From positions 1-64,000 of the forward strand of contig NZ_FLTX01000023.1 of assembly GCF_900092025.1 (NCBI RefSeq): a stretch of DNA of 64,000 nucleotides, read 5' to 3'. The notes under the pieces are model-generated. The model searched no databases. It was not told the DNA's origin and saw only the letters and a list, made by a program, of their open reading frames with translations. The first letter of the stretch is position 1; every line of letters starts with the position of its first letter. The position numbers were made by a program, and so were the translations under genes. This DNA is from Xanthomonas bromi. GTDB lineage: Bacteria; Pseudomonadota; Gammaproteobacteria; Xanthomonadales; Xanthomonadaceae. Shown here in pieces: positions 25,527 through 34,344 of the stretch.

Positions 25527-26588
25527 ATGACACAGTTCCGTTCTCTTCCGTTGTTGGCCTGCCTGCTGCTTGGTGCGTGCGCCAGCCAGGCACCGAAATC
25601 CGCACCGCCTTCCGGCGGTACCGCCATCGCGCCTGCGGCCGACGCACCGGTACGCGACGACGCCGGGGTGACCGCGCAACCGGCCGCCGCAGGCGTTGCC
25701 GCCCCGGACGCGCTGCCGGCCAGCGCCGCGGCGCCTGCCGATCAGCAGGCCGCTGCGGGCACCGCCACCGCCACCGCCACCGCAGGCGCGCCGACCGATG
25801 CCGAAAGCGACTTCGACGCGTTATATGGTTCGACCACCCCGCAGGCGGGTCCCGACGGGGCGCCTGCACTCCCGGGCGCGGCGCCGGCGTACGACCCGTG
25901 GGAGCGCTATAACCGCGGCATGCACCGCTTCAACATGGCGGTGGACCGTGGCGTAGCGCGTCCGTTGGCGACGGCCTACACCAAGGTGGTGCCGAGCCCG
26001 GCCCGTCTGGGCGTGACCAACTTCTTCGACAATCTCGGCACGCCGCTGACCGTGGTCAACCAGCTGCTGCAGGGCCACCCAGTCTATGCAGTGCAGTCGC
26101 TGGGCCGCTTCGTGATGAATTCCACGCTGGGTGTGGCCGGGCTGTTCGATCCCGCCTCCGCGGCCGGCATCCCGCGGCGTAGCGAAGACTTCGGCCAGAC
26201 ACTGGGCGCGTGGGGCTGGCGTAACTCGCGCTACTTCGAACTGCCGCTGTTCGGGCCGCGCACCGTGCGCGACACCCTTGGGCTGGCAGGCGATATTCCG
26301 CTGTCGTGGATTCGCCAGGTGGACGACAGCGGTGCGCGCTTCGCACTGCAGGGACTGCAGCTGGTGGACACACGCGCGCAGCTGATGTCACTGGATTCGC
26401 TGCGCGACCAGGCGCCGGACGAATACGCGCTGACCCGCGATGCATGGATGCAGCGGCGTAACTACCAGATCACCCGCGATTTGCGCAGCCACCGCGAAGA
26501 GAACAACGAGCTGCCGGAATACCTGCGCGACGGCAAGGACACTACCGTGCCGGGGAACGCGATGCCGATTCCGAGCTGGGTGCGTTAA
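25527..26588 (+). CDS. mlaA: Outer-membrane lipoprotein MlaA (VacJ)
   Basis: A 353-residue lipoprotein with lipobox LLGAC (Cys17). About 110 Ala/Pro-rich residues, probably a flexible linker, precede the MlaA domain: YDPWERYNRGMHRFNM, PARLGVTNFFDNLGTPLTVVNQLLQG and SEDFGQTLGAWGWRNSRYFELPLFGPRT. E. coli MlaA is about 250 residues, so the linker is the main difference. MlaA removes misplaced phospholipid from the outer leaflet. In E. coli it is encoded elsewhere; here it ends the mla operon, followed by a strong terminator. Confidence 0.95.
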   Translation: MTQFRSLPLLACLLLGACASQAPKSAPPSGGTAIAPAADAPVRDDAGVTAQPAAAGVAAPDALPASAAAPADQQAAAGTATATATAGAPTDAESDFDALYGSTTPQAGPDGAPALPGAAPAYDPWERYNRGMHRFNMAVDRGVARPLATAYTKVVPSPARLGVTNFFDNLGTPLTVVNQLLQGHPVYAVQSLGRFVMNSTLGVAGLFDPASAAGIPRRSEDFGQTLGAWGWRNSRYFELPLFGPRTVRDTLGLAGDIPLSWIRQVDDSGARFALQGLQLVDTRAQLMSLDSLRDQAPDEYALTRDAWMQRRNYQITRDLRSHREENNELPEYLRDGKDTTVPGNAMPIPSWVR

Positions 26589-26618
26589 CCGGGCGGGTTT
26601 TTGGTGCGTGATGAATGC

Positions 26619-26648
26619 AAAAGCCCGGGAGCGATCCCGGGCTTTTTT
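26619..26648 (+). terminator. Terminator of the mla operon
   Basis: AGCCCGGGA pairs with TCCCGGGCT around GCGA, followed by TTTTTT. This is a standard intrinsic terminator 31 bases after the mlaA stop. With an A run before it, it can also serve the converging FRG-domain gene. Confidence 0.92.
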
Positions 26649-26661
26649 GCTGTACTAAATC

Positions 26662-27465
26662 TCAATCACTTATCTCGCGAAAAGCCAGCATTTGCATAAG
26701 GGATTCTTCTGTACCAAACAGAGAAAAAGGGTTGATATTCATTGCATCGAGCTGGCGCAGAATACTTCGTCTAAGTTCTGCAGGTATAACAAACTTCTCC
26801 AACCTATCTTGCCTGCCTGCTACTCCTCCCATAGCAGATTCATGCTGCGAAAAACACCACTCACCATCAAACTTTCCGATGCATGCGGTGTACTCAGACT
26901 GCTGAATAAAATGTCTTTTGTGTGCAGTTACGTATTGACCCAGAGTGGCAATCTCGGGAGAACCAACCATACCACCTTTTCCGAATCCTAAGTTCTCGAC
27001 ATACATGTAAAGCGCCGAATCATCCTGATGATCTTGCCCACTGCAAGCGAAGAACAAAGCAACATAGAGTGATCGACTCCAGTCAAGTAAAGGAGTAGGA
27101 AATCCGTGATGCCTTAGGTAAACCATGAACTCATACTGCCCCGCCAATAGACTAATCTGAGATAAGGGAAACGTGCTCCCAGGAACTCTTTGGTTTCCCA
27201 GATTGAACTCGAATAATCTATCTGTATAAGCTTCGATTCCAGGCTTAACTCTGGCTAGGTAGCGAGCATATTCTTCAAGAGAAAGATCTTTTTTTCCAAA
27301 TCGTTCCAATGTCGTCTCTAACTTCCATTCCGCTCGTGACTGGCCACGGAACAAAACTGGGGAAACATAGCGATCGCCGTCCGAAGACCTTAAGCTACAC
27401 TCGGTTTTAAGCGCTTCTGCACACTGTTCCAGATCATGCAGACTTGATACTTTTCGTTCTTCCAT
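26662..27465 (-). CDS. FRG-domain protein
   Basis: A 267-residue protein with the FRG signature: LFRGQSRAEWKLETTLER near residues 38-55, RHHGFPTPLLDWSRSLYVALFFA near 138-160, and a late ENLGFGKGG region. FRG proteins (named for Phe-Arg-Gly) occur near phage-defence, toxin and mobile genes, but their activity is not firmly known. The gene is clearly more AT-rich than its neighbours and stands alone between the mla operon and the peroxidase gene, as expected of a recent arrival. No obvious partner toxin or antitoxin gene is adjacent. Confidence 0.85.
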   Translation of the reverse strand: MEERKVSSLHDLEQCAEALKTECSLRSSDGDRYVSPVLFRGQSRAEWKLETTLERFGKKDLSLEEYARYLARVKPGIEAYTDRLFEFNLGNQRVPGSTFPLSQISLLAGQYEFMVYLRHHGFPTPLLDWSRSLYVALFFACSGQDHQDDSALYMYVENLGFGKGGMVGSPEIATLGQYVTAHKRHFIQQSEYTACIGKFDGEWCFSQHESAMGGVAGRQDRLEKFVIPAELRRSILRQLDAMNINPFSLFGTEESLMQMLAFREISD

Positions 27466-27492
27466 GAAGTTTCTCTCAAAAAATGGCTAGGT

Positions 27493-28038
27493 TTAAGCGG
27501 CCAATGCGGCATCCACGGCTGCGCGCAGGCGTACATCGTCGGCGGGAATGTCCGGGGCGAAGCGGTCGATGATCTTGCCGTCGCGGCCGATCAGGAATTT
27601 TTCGAAGTTCCACACCACGCCGGGCGCGGGGTTGGGGGCGATGCCGTAGCCAGCGAGTTTTTCGCGCATCGGGCCGTCGCCGGTGGTGTGCGGATGCGTG
27701 CGGGTCAGTGCCTGATACAGCGGGTGCGCCTGGTCGCCGGTGACGGCGATCTTGGCAAACATCGGGAAGGTGACGTCATAGGTGAGCTGGCAGAACTGCG
27801 CGATCTCCGCTTCGCTCCCCGGCTCCTGGCCGTTGAAGTCGTTGGCCGGAAACGCCAGCACTTCCAGACCCTGCGCATGTTTGTCGCGATACAGCGCTTC
27901 CAGTCCTTCGTACTGCGGGGTCAGGCCGCACTTGGAGGCGACGTTGACCACCAGCAGCACCTTGCCGCGGTAATCGGCCAAGGTGGTCGGCTCGCCTTCG
28001 ATGCGGGTCACGGGAATGTCGTACAGCGTCTGGCTCAT
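27493..28038 (-). CDS. Glutathione-peroxidase-like thiol peroxidase
   Basis: A 181-residue peroxidase of the BtuE/Gpx type. The peroxidatic Cys is in VNVASKCGLTPQYEGLE, the Gln in FPANDFNGQEPGS, and the Trp/Asn in VVWNFEKFLIGRDG. A second Cys in AQFCQLTYDV may be the resolving one, which would make it thioredoxin-dependent. It reduces peroxides in the cytoplasm. The start at 28038 (MSQTLYDIPVTRIEG) matches the family; upstream codons are unlike it. Confidence 0.93.
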   Translation of the reverse strand: MSQTLYDIPVTRIEGEPTTLADYRGKVLLVVNVASKCGLTPQYEGLEALYRDKHAQGLEVLAFPANDFNGQEPGSEAEIAQFCQLTYDVTFPMFAKIAVTGDQAHPLYQALTRTHPHTTGDGPMREKLAGYGIAPNPAPGVVWNFEKFLIGRDGKIIDRFAPDIPADDVRLRAAVDAALAA

Positions 28039-28418
28039 GCGTGCATCCTGATATCCGTAGGGAACGTCGAGCATAAGCCCGCGCACAGGCGAGTGCGATA
28101 CCGATGGCTGCGTCGAGCATGGTCGCCGTTATGGCGGCGATGTGTGCATGCACGGCGTGGGCCAACGCCCCCGCACCTGGGCAAACGCGTGGATACGTCG
28201 CTGCGTGTCGAAAAAGTGCTCGACGGCCTGCTCGACGCTTCGCGTCTGGATGCCTAGTGGCTGCGCCCCATGGTCGAAGACGTCGACGCGGTGAGACAGG
28301 ACGACGAATCGACATCGCCGGGGTCTGCGATGTCGATGTCATTCCACACTGGCTGGCGCTGGTGCTGGCGGACCAAGTGTTCGAAACGCCGGATCAAATC
28401 GCCCGCCTCATGCCAACA
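28039..28418. other. Intergenic region with a histidine-kinase remnant
   Basis: About 380 bases. The middle encodes a broken histidine-kinase fragment on the plus strand (28174-28293). The promoter of the peroxidase gene should lie next to 28039. Nothing else is recognisable. Confidence 0.4.
28174..28293 (+). pseudogene. Sensor histidine kinase fragment
   Basis: The plus-strand frame reads LGKRVDTSLRVEKVLDGLLD then ASRLDA, a stop codon, and LRPMVEDVDAV. This matches the dimerisation-domain end of hybrid histidine kinases (LLDGLLDISRLDAG...RPEV.DVD). No H-box or ATPase part remains, so it is a short relic. Confidence 0.6.
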
Positions 28419-28796
28419 TCAGTCGATGCACAACGCCGCCTGGCCCTTGCCGCCGACTACCTCCTGGCGGCAGCCGAAGCGATCGCTGTCGCGCTGGCAG
28501 GTGCCGGTGGTCGTAGCGCCGGTCGGCACGATGTTGGTGGCCAGGCAGTCGCCGCTGCAGTCCGCGTTGTCGGTGCAGGTCTTGCCGGCATCGGCATACG
28601 GCACGATGCAGCGCGGAATCTGCATACGCCCGACCGGATGCAGTTGGCCGCCCTTTGCCGTGCAGGCAGCAGCATCGGCGCTCGTTTGCGTGGCAGGCGC
28701 CTGAGCGGCCGGCGAGGCCGAAGAGGCGATTGGCGCATTGCTGCAGGCGGCCAGCAGCAGCGCGCAGAAAGAGGTGTAGATCCAACCGCTCGGCAT
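28419..28796 (-). CDS. Cysteine-rich lipoprotein, unknown function
   Basis: A 125-residue protein with a signal peptide and lipobox LLAAC. The mature part has eight further Cys residues (AAACTAKGG, PRCIVPY, KTCTDNADCSGDC, GTCQRDSDRFGCRQE, LCID), which probably form disulfides in the periplasm. The start at 28796 has GGGAG upstream. No partner gene is obvious. Confidence 0.75.
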   Translation of the reverse strand: MPSGWIYTSFCALLLAACSNAPIASSASPAAQAPATQTSADAAACTAKGGQLHPVGRMQIPRCIVPYADAGKTCTDNADCSGDCLATNIVPTGATTTGTCQRDSDRFGCRQEVVGGKGQAALCID

Positions 28797-29123
28797 GCGA
28801 AGGCTCCCTCGGAAAGTGATGGCAAGCATCGCGACATGCGTGTCTGCGTGGCGTGCGCGGGGCTGGTACCTTGGACGGCTGCGCTTGGAATGCAGGTGCG
28901 AGATGGACGCTGGGTCATGCCCATCGCACCCAGGGGTGCCCTATCGTGGCGGCAGTCATTCTCGCGCTGGGGGATGCCGCTAGCCGCGCAGCGCATTGTC
29001 TTTCGCAAGCGCGGACTTCTGCGCGACGCCTACCGGCACATCCCATCGCGCCCTAGGGCGCTGCTACACGTGTGTCCGTCTTCGACTGCAGCCATGCGGG
29101 TTATCCGATCTCTGTCTGCTGCC
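28797..29123. other. Intergenic region between rmuC and the Cys-rich lipoprotein gene
   Basis: About 330 bases with no gene, terminator or repeat that I can support. Confidence 0.35.
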
Positions 29124-30701
29124 CTATTCCTGCTCGTCGCCGTCGTCTTGTGAACTCGCACTCCCTTCGTCGCTAGCGTCGTCCAGCAGCGCCTGCGATT
29201 GCTCGCCGGCCAGGGTTTCCACACCGCGCAGGCGACGTTCGATGGTGCGGGTCTTGCGGCTGGCTTCGCCCAGGCTCTTGCCGACGGTGCTGATCTGCCG
29301 CTCGGCCTTCTCCAGAATGCCGGCGAACTTGCCGAACTCGCTCTTCACCGCGCCCAGCACCTGCCAGACCTCGCTGGAGCGTTTTTCGATCGCCAGCGTG
29401 CGGAAGCCCATCTGCAGGCTGTTGAGCAGTGCGGTGAACGTGGTCGGGCCGGCCAGCACCACGCGATGTTCGCGCTGCAGCAGATCGACCAGACCGGCGC
29501 GGCGGATGACTTCTGCGTACAGGCCTTCGGTGGGCAGGAACATCACCGCGAAATCGGTGGTCTGCGGCGGGCAAACGTACTTGTCGCTGATGGATTTGGC
29601 CTGCACGCGGATGGCGCGCTCCAGCTGCGCGGTCGACTGCTTGATCGCGTCCAGGTCGCCTTTTTCCTGCGCGTCGATCAGACGTTCGTAGTCCTCGCGC
29701 GGGAACTTGGCATCCACCGGCAGCCACACCACGGTGTCGTCGCCTCGCCCGGGCAGGCGGATCGCAAAATCCACCGCTTCGGCGCTGTCGGGCCTGACCC
29801 GCACGCCGCGGGCGTACTGCTCCATCGTCAGCGTCTGCTCTAGGATGTTCTCCAGCTGCACTTCGCCCCAGCCGCCGCGGTCCTTGACGTTGCTGAGCAC
29901 GCGCTTGAGATCGCCCACGCCGGTGGCCAGTTGCTGCATTTCGCCCAGGCCGCGCTGCACCTGTTCCAGGCGCTCGGAGACGAGTTTGAAAGACGCATCC
30001 AGGCGCGTGTTGAGCGTGGTCTGCAGTTTTTCGTCGACGGTGGCGCGCATCAGTTCGAGCTTGCTGGCGTTGTCGCTTTGCAGGCTGGCCAGTTGCTGTT
30101 CCAGCGTGGCGCGCATCTCGCCGATGCGCAGTTCGTTGCGCTGGGTGAGTTCGCTCAGGCGCTGGCCGAGCGCTTCGGTGAAGCGTTGCTGCGACTCCCC
30201 GGCTTCGGCGCGGCCCTTGCGGGCATCCTCGGCCAGCGCTTCGCGCAAGGCGGCCATATGGGTGTCGGTGCGTGCGATCAGGTCGGTCAGTTGCTGGCCG
30301 AACACCTGGATGCGGGTTTCCTGCTGCTGGCCGAAGCCTTCGAGCTGGGTACGCAGTTCGGTGAGCCGCAGGGTCAGCAATTCGCCGGTGCGCTGCTGGG
30401 CCAGGCCACTTTCTTCGCGCGCCTTGCGGGCATCTTCGCCAAGCGCATCGCGCAGCAGGTCCAGACGTTGATCGGTGCGGGTGGACAGTTCGGTGAGATT
30501 GCGTGCGAAGGTTTCCAGACGCGCGTCCTGCTGCCGCGCCAGGCCTTCGAGTTGCTCGCGCAGTTCGCCGCGGCCGTCGCGTTGTTCGGCGCGCAGCGCA
30601 TGCTCCAGCGCGGTCGTGGATGGACGTCGCAACAGCGCGAGCAGCTGCAACACGAGGACTACCACGAGCAGTCCGAGAAGGATCAGGGATTCGGATGACA
30701 T
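29124..30701 (-). CDS. rmuC: DNA recombination protein RmuC
   Basis: A 525-residue protein. A membrane segment at residues about 6-24 (LILLGLLVVVLVLQLLALL) is followed by a long coiled coil rich in Gln, Arg and Leu (to about 230), then the RmuC nuclease-like domain: DRGGWGEVQLENILEQTL, VVWLPVDAKFPREDYERL and SDKYVCPPQTTDFAVMFLPTEG. RmuC limits DNA inversions and rearrangements between short inverted repeats. It is a single gene. Confidence 0.95.
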   Translation of the reverse strand: MSSESLILLGLLVVVLVLQLLALLRRPSTTALEHALRAEQRDGRGELREQLEGLARQQDARLETFARNLTELSTRTDQRLDLLRDALGEDARKAREESGLAQQRTGELLTLRLTELRTQLEGFGQQQETRIQVFGQQLTDLIARTDTHMAALREALAEDARKGRAEAGESQQRFTEALGQRLSELTQRNELRIGEMRATLEQQLASLQSDNASKLELMRATVDEKLQTTLNTRLDASFKLVSERLEQVQRGLGEMQQLATGVGDLKRVLSNVKDRGGWGEVQLENILEQTLTMEQYARGVRVRPDSAEAVDFAIRLPGRGDDTVVWLPVDAKFPREDYERLIDAQEKGDLDAIKQSTAQLERAIRVQAKSISDKYVCPPQTTDFAVMFLPTEGLYAEVIRRAGLVDLLQREHRVVLAGPTTFTALLNSLQMGFRTLAIEKRSSEVWQVLGAVKSEFGKFAGILEKAERQISTVGKSLGEASRKTRTIERRLRGVETLAGEQSQALLDDASDEGSASSQDDGDEQE

Positions 30702-30834
30702 GCGTGCAGTGTAGCGGGGTCGGTCGCAGCGGCTGCGTCAGTGCGATGCCGGTTGGGTGGTCGGTGATCATCAGCGCAGGCGCGTGGGACGTTGCGCCTG
30801 CGGCAACGCGCACCAGCGCTGCGGGATGCGGCAA

Positions 30835-30866
30835 CAAGACAGCGGCCATGCCAGGCCGCTGTCTTG
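30835..30866 (-). terminator. Perfect 13-bp hairpin after the oxidoreductase gene
   Basis: CAAGACAGCGGCC (30835-30847) pairs fully with GGCCGCTGTCTTG (30854-30866) around ATGCCA. It lies 17 bases beyond the oxidoreductase stop codon. T runs are short on both sides. Confidence 0.65.
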
Positions 30867-30882
30867 CCTGCGGCGTCTGCGC

Positions 30883-31974
30883 TCAGAAGCCTTCCAGCAC
30901 CAGCTTGCCGCGGGTGCGATGCGATTCCAGTGCGGCGTGGGCGCGGCGCAGGTTGTCGACGGTGATGCGGCCGTAGTGCTCGCCCAGCGTGCCGCTGTCC
31001 ACCAGCGCGGCGACGCGGTTGAGCAGGTGGCGCTGGGCAATCATGTCGTCGGTGTCGAACAGCGAGCGGGTGAACATGAATTCCCAGTGCAGCGACGCGC
31101 TCTTGCGCTTGAGCGGCAGCGCATCGAGCGTGGCCGGGTCGTCGATCAGGGCCAACTGGCCCTGCGGCGCGAGCACGTCGACCAGCTGGGCGAAGTGCTG
31201 ATCGGTGTGGGTCAGGCTGGCGACATGCTCGACCTGGGCGATGCCGATGCGCTGCAGGCCCTCGCTCAGCGGCTGGGTGTGGTCGATGACATGGTGGGCA
31301 CCGAGCACATGCACCCAATCCTGCGTCTGCGGGCGCGAGGCGGTGCCGATCACGGTCAGCTTGGTCAGCGTGCGCGCCAGCTGCACCAGGATCGAGCCGA
31401 CGCCCCCGGCGGCGCCGACCACCAGCAATGTCTGGCCCTGCCCGCCGTCTTCGGCGATGCGAAGGCGGTCGAACAGCAATTCCCAGGCGGTGATCGCGGT
31501 CAGTGGCAACGCGGCGGCCGAGGCGTCATCGAACGTGGCCGGCTTGCGCCCGACCAGGCGTTCGTCCACCAGGTGGTATGCGGCCGAGGCGTCATCGAAC
31601 GTGGCCGGCTTGCGCCCGACCAGGCGTTCGTCCACCAGGTGGTATTCGGCATTGGTGCCCGGGCGATTCAAGGTGCCGGCGTAGTACACCGCATCGCCGG
31701 GCTGGAACAGGCTGACAGCGCTGCCCATCGCATCGACCACGCCGCTGGCGTCCCAGCCGAGCACGCGCGGTGCGTCGACGGCGGCATTGGCGCGCACCTT
31801 GGTATCGACCGGATTGACCGAGATGGCATGGATGCGCACGCGCAGATCGCGCGGGCCGGGCGCGGGCAGCGGCAGGTCGAGCGCGACCAGCGCGCGCGGG
31901 TCGTCGATGGGCAGACCGTGTTGCGGGTCGGCGATGGCTTTCATGACGGGCGTCGTGCGGGGAGGGAACTGCAT
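30883..31974 (-). CDS. Zinc-type alcohol dehydrogenase-like quinone oxidoreductase
   Basis: A 363-residue medium-chain reductase. The N-terminal domain has VRIHAISVNPVDTKVRA and VLGWDASGVVDAMG; the NAD(P)-binding motif is LLVVGAAGGVGSILVQLAR. It lacks catalytic zinc ligands, like the NADPH:quinone/zeta-crystallin branch. A 22-residue segment, AYHLVDERLVGRKPATFDDA plus two residues, occurs twice in tandem from an exact 66-bp duplication; without it the length would be the family-typical 341. The start could be 31974 or 31944 (MKAIADPQHG). A LysR regulator gene, now broken, diverges from it and probably controlled it. Confidence 0.88.
   Translation of the reverse strand: MQFPPRTTPVMKAIADPQHGLPIDDPRALVALDLPLPAPGPRDLRVRIHAISVNPVDTKVRANAAVDAPRVLGWDASGVVDAMGSAVSLFQPGDAVYYAGTLNRPGTNAEYHLVDERLVGRKPATFDDASAAYHLVDERLVGRKPATFDDASAAALPLTAITAWELLFDRLRIAEDGGQGQTLLVVGAAGGVGSILVQLARTLTKLTVIGTASRPQTQDWVHVLGAHHVIDHTQPLSEGLQRIGIAQVEHVASLTHTDQHFAQLVDVLAPQGQLALIDDPATLDALPLKRKSASLHWEFMFTRSLFDTDDMIAQRHLLNRVAALVDSGTLGEHYGRITVDNLRRAHAALESHRTRGKLVLEGF
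31514..31645. repeat. Perfect 66-bp tandem duplication
   Basis: Copy one is 31514-31579 and copy two 31580-31645, identical at every base. It is in frame within the oxidoreductase gene. The absence of any difference shows it is very recent. Confidence 0.95.
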
Positions 31975-32040
31975 GGTCGGTCGCCGGGATTAAGAGAAAA
32001 ACCGGCAAACTGCGCAAGCACTTTCATGATTGGAGTGAAG

Positions 32041-32948
32041 ATGGTCCGCTTCGACGACCTGGCGCTGTTCGTGCGCACGGCGGCGCTGGTCAGTTTTTCC
32101 AATGCCGCGCGCGAGGCCGACCTGCTGCCCGGCCAGGTCAGCGCGGCTGGAGCGGGCGCTGGACCTGCGCCTGTTTGCGCGCTCCACGCGCAGCCTGCGG
32201 CTGACCGCGGAGGGAGAGCAGTACCTGCCCTACGCACGCCAGGTGCTGGAGCTGCTGCGCGATGGGCGCGAGCAGGTACGCGGGCGCGACACCGAACTGC
32301 AAGGCGTGCTGCAGGTGACCGCCACCGTCGGATCTGGGCCGCAATGTGCTGCTGCCGTGGCTGACCGAGTTCCGCGCCGCGCATCCGCGCCTGCGCCTGC
32401 ATCTGTCCGACCAGGTAGCGGACCTGTACAGCGCGCCGGTGGATGTGGCGTTCCGGCTGGGGCGTATCGACGATGTGGACCATGTGGCGCTGCCGCTGGC
32501 AGCGCACAACCGCCGCGTGCTGGTGGCCGCGCCTGCGTACCTACAGCGCCACGGGCGGCCCGCCACGCTGGATGCGCTGCGCGAGCACGCCTGCCTGCTG
32601 TATGAACTGGCCGGGCGCGCCTACGACCGCTGGCAATTCGAGCTGGAGGGCCGCCGCCACGTGGTGCCGGTGCGCGGGGCGATGCTGTGCGACGACGCCG
32701 ATATCGTGCGGCGCTGGGCGGTGGCCGGCGAAGGCATCGCCTACAAGTCGTGGCTGGATGTGTGCGCCGACGTGCAGGCCGGGCGGCTGGAGGTGGTGTT
32801 TCCCGATTGCGGCGACCGCCTGCCGCTGCATCTGGTGTGCCCGCATCACAAGCAGTTTTCGCCGGCGGTGCGGCAGCTGCACGCGCTGTTTGCGCAGCGC
32901 TGCCAGGCGATGACGGCGCTGTACCCGCTGGCGTCCGAGGCGCGTTGA
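32041..32948 (+). pseudogene. LysR-family regulator broken by two frameshifts
   Basis: The start MVRFDDLALFVRTAALVSFSNAAREADL (ATG 32041, SD GGAGTGAAG) is a LysR helix-turn-helix that reads correctly to about 32140. There the frame must change to continue RLERALDLRLFARSTRSLRL, by a deletion that removes part of the expected SAALARLERAL segment. Near 32325 a second one-base shift is needed to continue SDLGRNVLLPWLTEFR and the effector-binding domain to 32948. The rest of the protein is well conserved, so the damage is recent or an assembly error. It diverges from the oxidoreductase gene, its probable target. Confidence 0.85.
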
Positions 32949-33244
32949 TCTGCTGCACTGTGCGCTGGAAGATCGGTGCGTTGGGTGGACGCGTTCGCTT
33001 CGATAAGCCCAGTGTCATGGCTACGGGCCGGGTGCTTGCACGGCGCATGGCGCGCGCGTGCAATGTATCGGCACTGCGACGTCGCTGGTGCCAGGTGCAT
33101 CCGCGTCGGCGTCGGCCAGAGCCAATGTCGGGTGGAAGACGAAGCCTGGGTTGCCATGAAGATGCACTCGCAACGCTGCGCAGGCCTACGCGACTGCCGC
33201 GCTCGTTGAGGTGCCCGTCACTGCGAGGCTTCTAGCTTGGCTGC

Positions 33245-33499
33245 ATGACAAACCGACGCTTACCGTCGATGCAGCGCTATGGCAATCGTGAAGGCCATTC
33301 GGGCGTGGTGGCCTACGTGTTGGCAGACGACGCGATTGCGGTGCGCTTTCGTAGCGGCGAAACCTACGTGTACACCGCCGACAGTGCCGGCGCCGACGCG
33401 GTGGCGACCATGCAGCGCCTGGCCAAGGCAGGGCGCGGCTTGAGCACGTATATCAGCCAGAACGTGCGCGACACTTACGCGGGCAAGATTGAGTTATAA
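33245..33499 (+). CDS. Small conserved protein, KTSC-like
   Basis: An 84-residue protein. The central VVAYVLADDAIAVRFRSGETYVYTA has the beta-strand pattern of KTSC-type domains, followed by GRGLSTYISQNVRDTYAGKI. Such short proteins are common in Proteobacteria and of unknown role. No operon partner. Confidence 0.65.
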   Translation: MTNRRLPSMQRYGNREGHSGVVAYVLADDAIAVRFRSGETYVYTADSAGADAVATMQRLAKAGRGLSTYISQNVRDTYAGKIEL

Positions 33500-33538
33500 G
33501 CCAGCGGCGACGGGTTGGGTGCACGTGTCGATCTGCAT

Positions 33539-33570
33539 GGCTGCACGGCTGCACGGCTGCACGGCTGCAC
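33539..33570. repeat. 8-bp tandem repeat, four copies
   Basis: GGCTGCAC repeats four times without error, with a near copy (CTGCAT) just before. It lies in the gap between the KTSC-like and glutathione transferase genes. Copy number is likely to vary between strains. Confidence 0.9.
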
Positions 33571-33723
33571 GAAGATACACATGCATATTCCAGCATACGC
33601 TGCGTTGAACGCAGACGCGGCAGCGGTGCTGCTGCGATGATGCATCGACGCACGCGCAAGACGCAGCGCAGTGCACTCGCGCAGTGGTCTCTGCGTCGTC
33701 ACCACATCCATCCCCGGGCGCAT

Positions 33724-34344
33724 ATGCTGGACCTCTACGGAAAGCCGACATCGATCAACGTGCGCAAGGTGTTGTGGCTGTGCGACGAATTGGCGCTGGA
33801 CTACCGCTTGCACGCCTATGGCAGCGGGTTTGCCCCGGTCGACACACCCGAGTTTCTGGCGCTCAACCAGAACGGCCTGGTGCCGGTGATCAGGGATGGC
33901 GCGCTGGTGCTGTGGGAGTCGAACACCATCTGCCGCTATCTGGCCGCACGCAGCCAGCGCGACGATCTGCTGCCGCATCCGCCGGCAGCGCGTGCCTTGG
34001 TCGAACAGTGGATGGACTGGCAGGCCACCGAACTCAACACCGCCTGGCGCTACGCGTTCATGGCCACCGTGCGGGGGAGCGCGGCGCATACCGATCTGCA
34101 CAGCATTGCGGCCAGCGTGTCCGAGTGGAACCGGCACATGACCATCCTGGACGCGCAACTGCAGCGCGCGGGGCCTTACGTGCTGGGCGCGGACTTCACC
34201 TTGGCCGATATCGTGCTGGGCGTGTCGACGCAGCGCTGGTTCGCCAGTCCCATCGAGCGTGCGCCGCTGCCGGCGGCTGCGGCGTATTACGCGCGGTTGA
34301 AGACACGGGCAGGTTTTCAGCGCCATGGCTGCTCGGCGCCCTGA
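33724..34344 (+). CDS. Glutathione S-transferase
   Basis: A 206-residue transferase. The thioredoxin-like N-terminal domain starts MLDLYGKPTSINVRKVLWLC, with the Ser of TSIN as likely catalytic residue, the NGLVPVI cis-Pro turn and WESNTICRYL. The C-terminal helical domain has FTLADIVLG (the N-capping box). The start at 33724 fits the family; further upstream codons are unlikely to be used. Substrate unknown; probably detoxification. Confidence 0.92.
   Translation: MLDLYGKPTSINVRKVLWLCDELALDYRLHAYGSGFAPVDTPEFLALNQNGLVPVIRDGALVLWESNTICRYLAARSQRDDLLPHPPAARALVEQWMDWQATELNTAWRYAFMATVRGSAAHTDLHSIAASVSEWNRHMTILDAQLQRAGPYVLGADFTLADIVLGVSTQRWFASPIERAPLPAAAAYYARLKTRAGFQRHGCSAP

Noticed and set aside
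33539..33570. Possible CRISPR-like array
   Set aside because: The units are only 8 bases, directly adjacent and without spacers. It is a simple tandem repeat.
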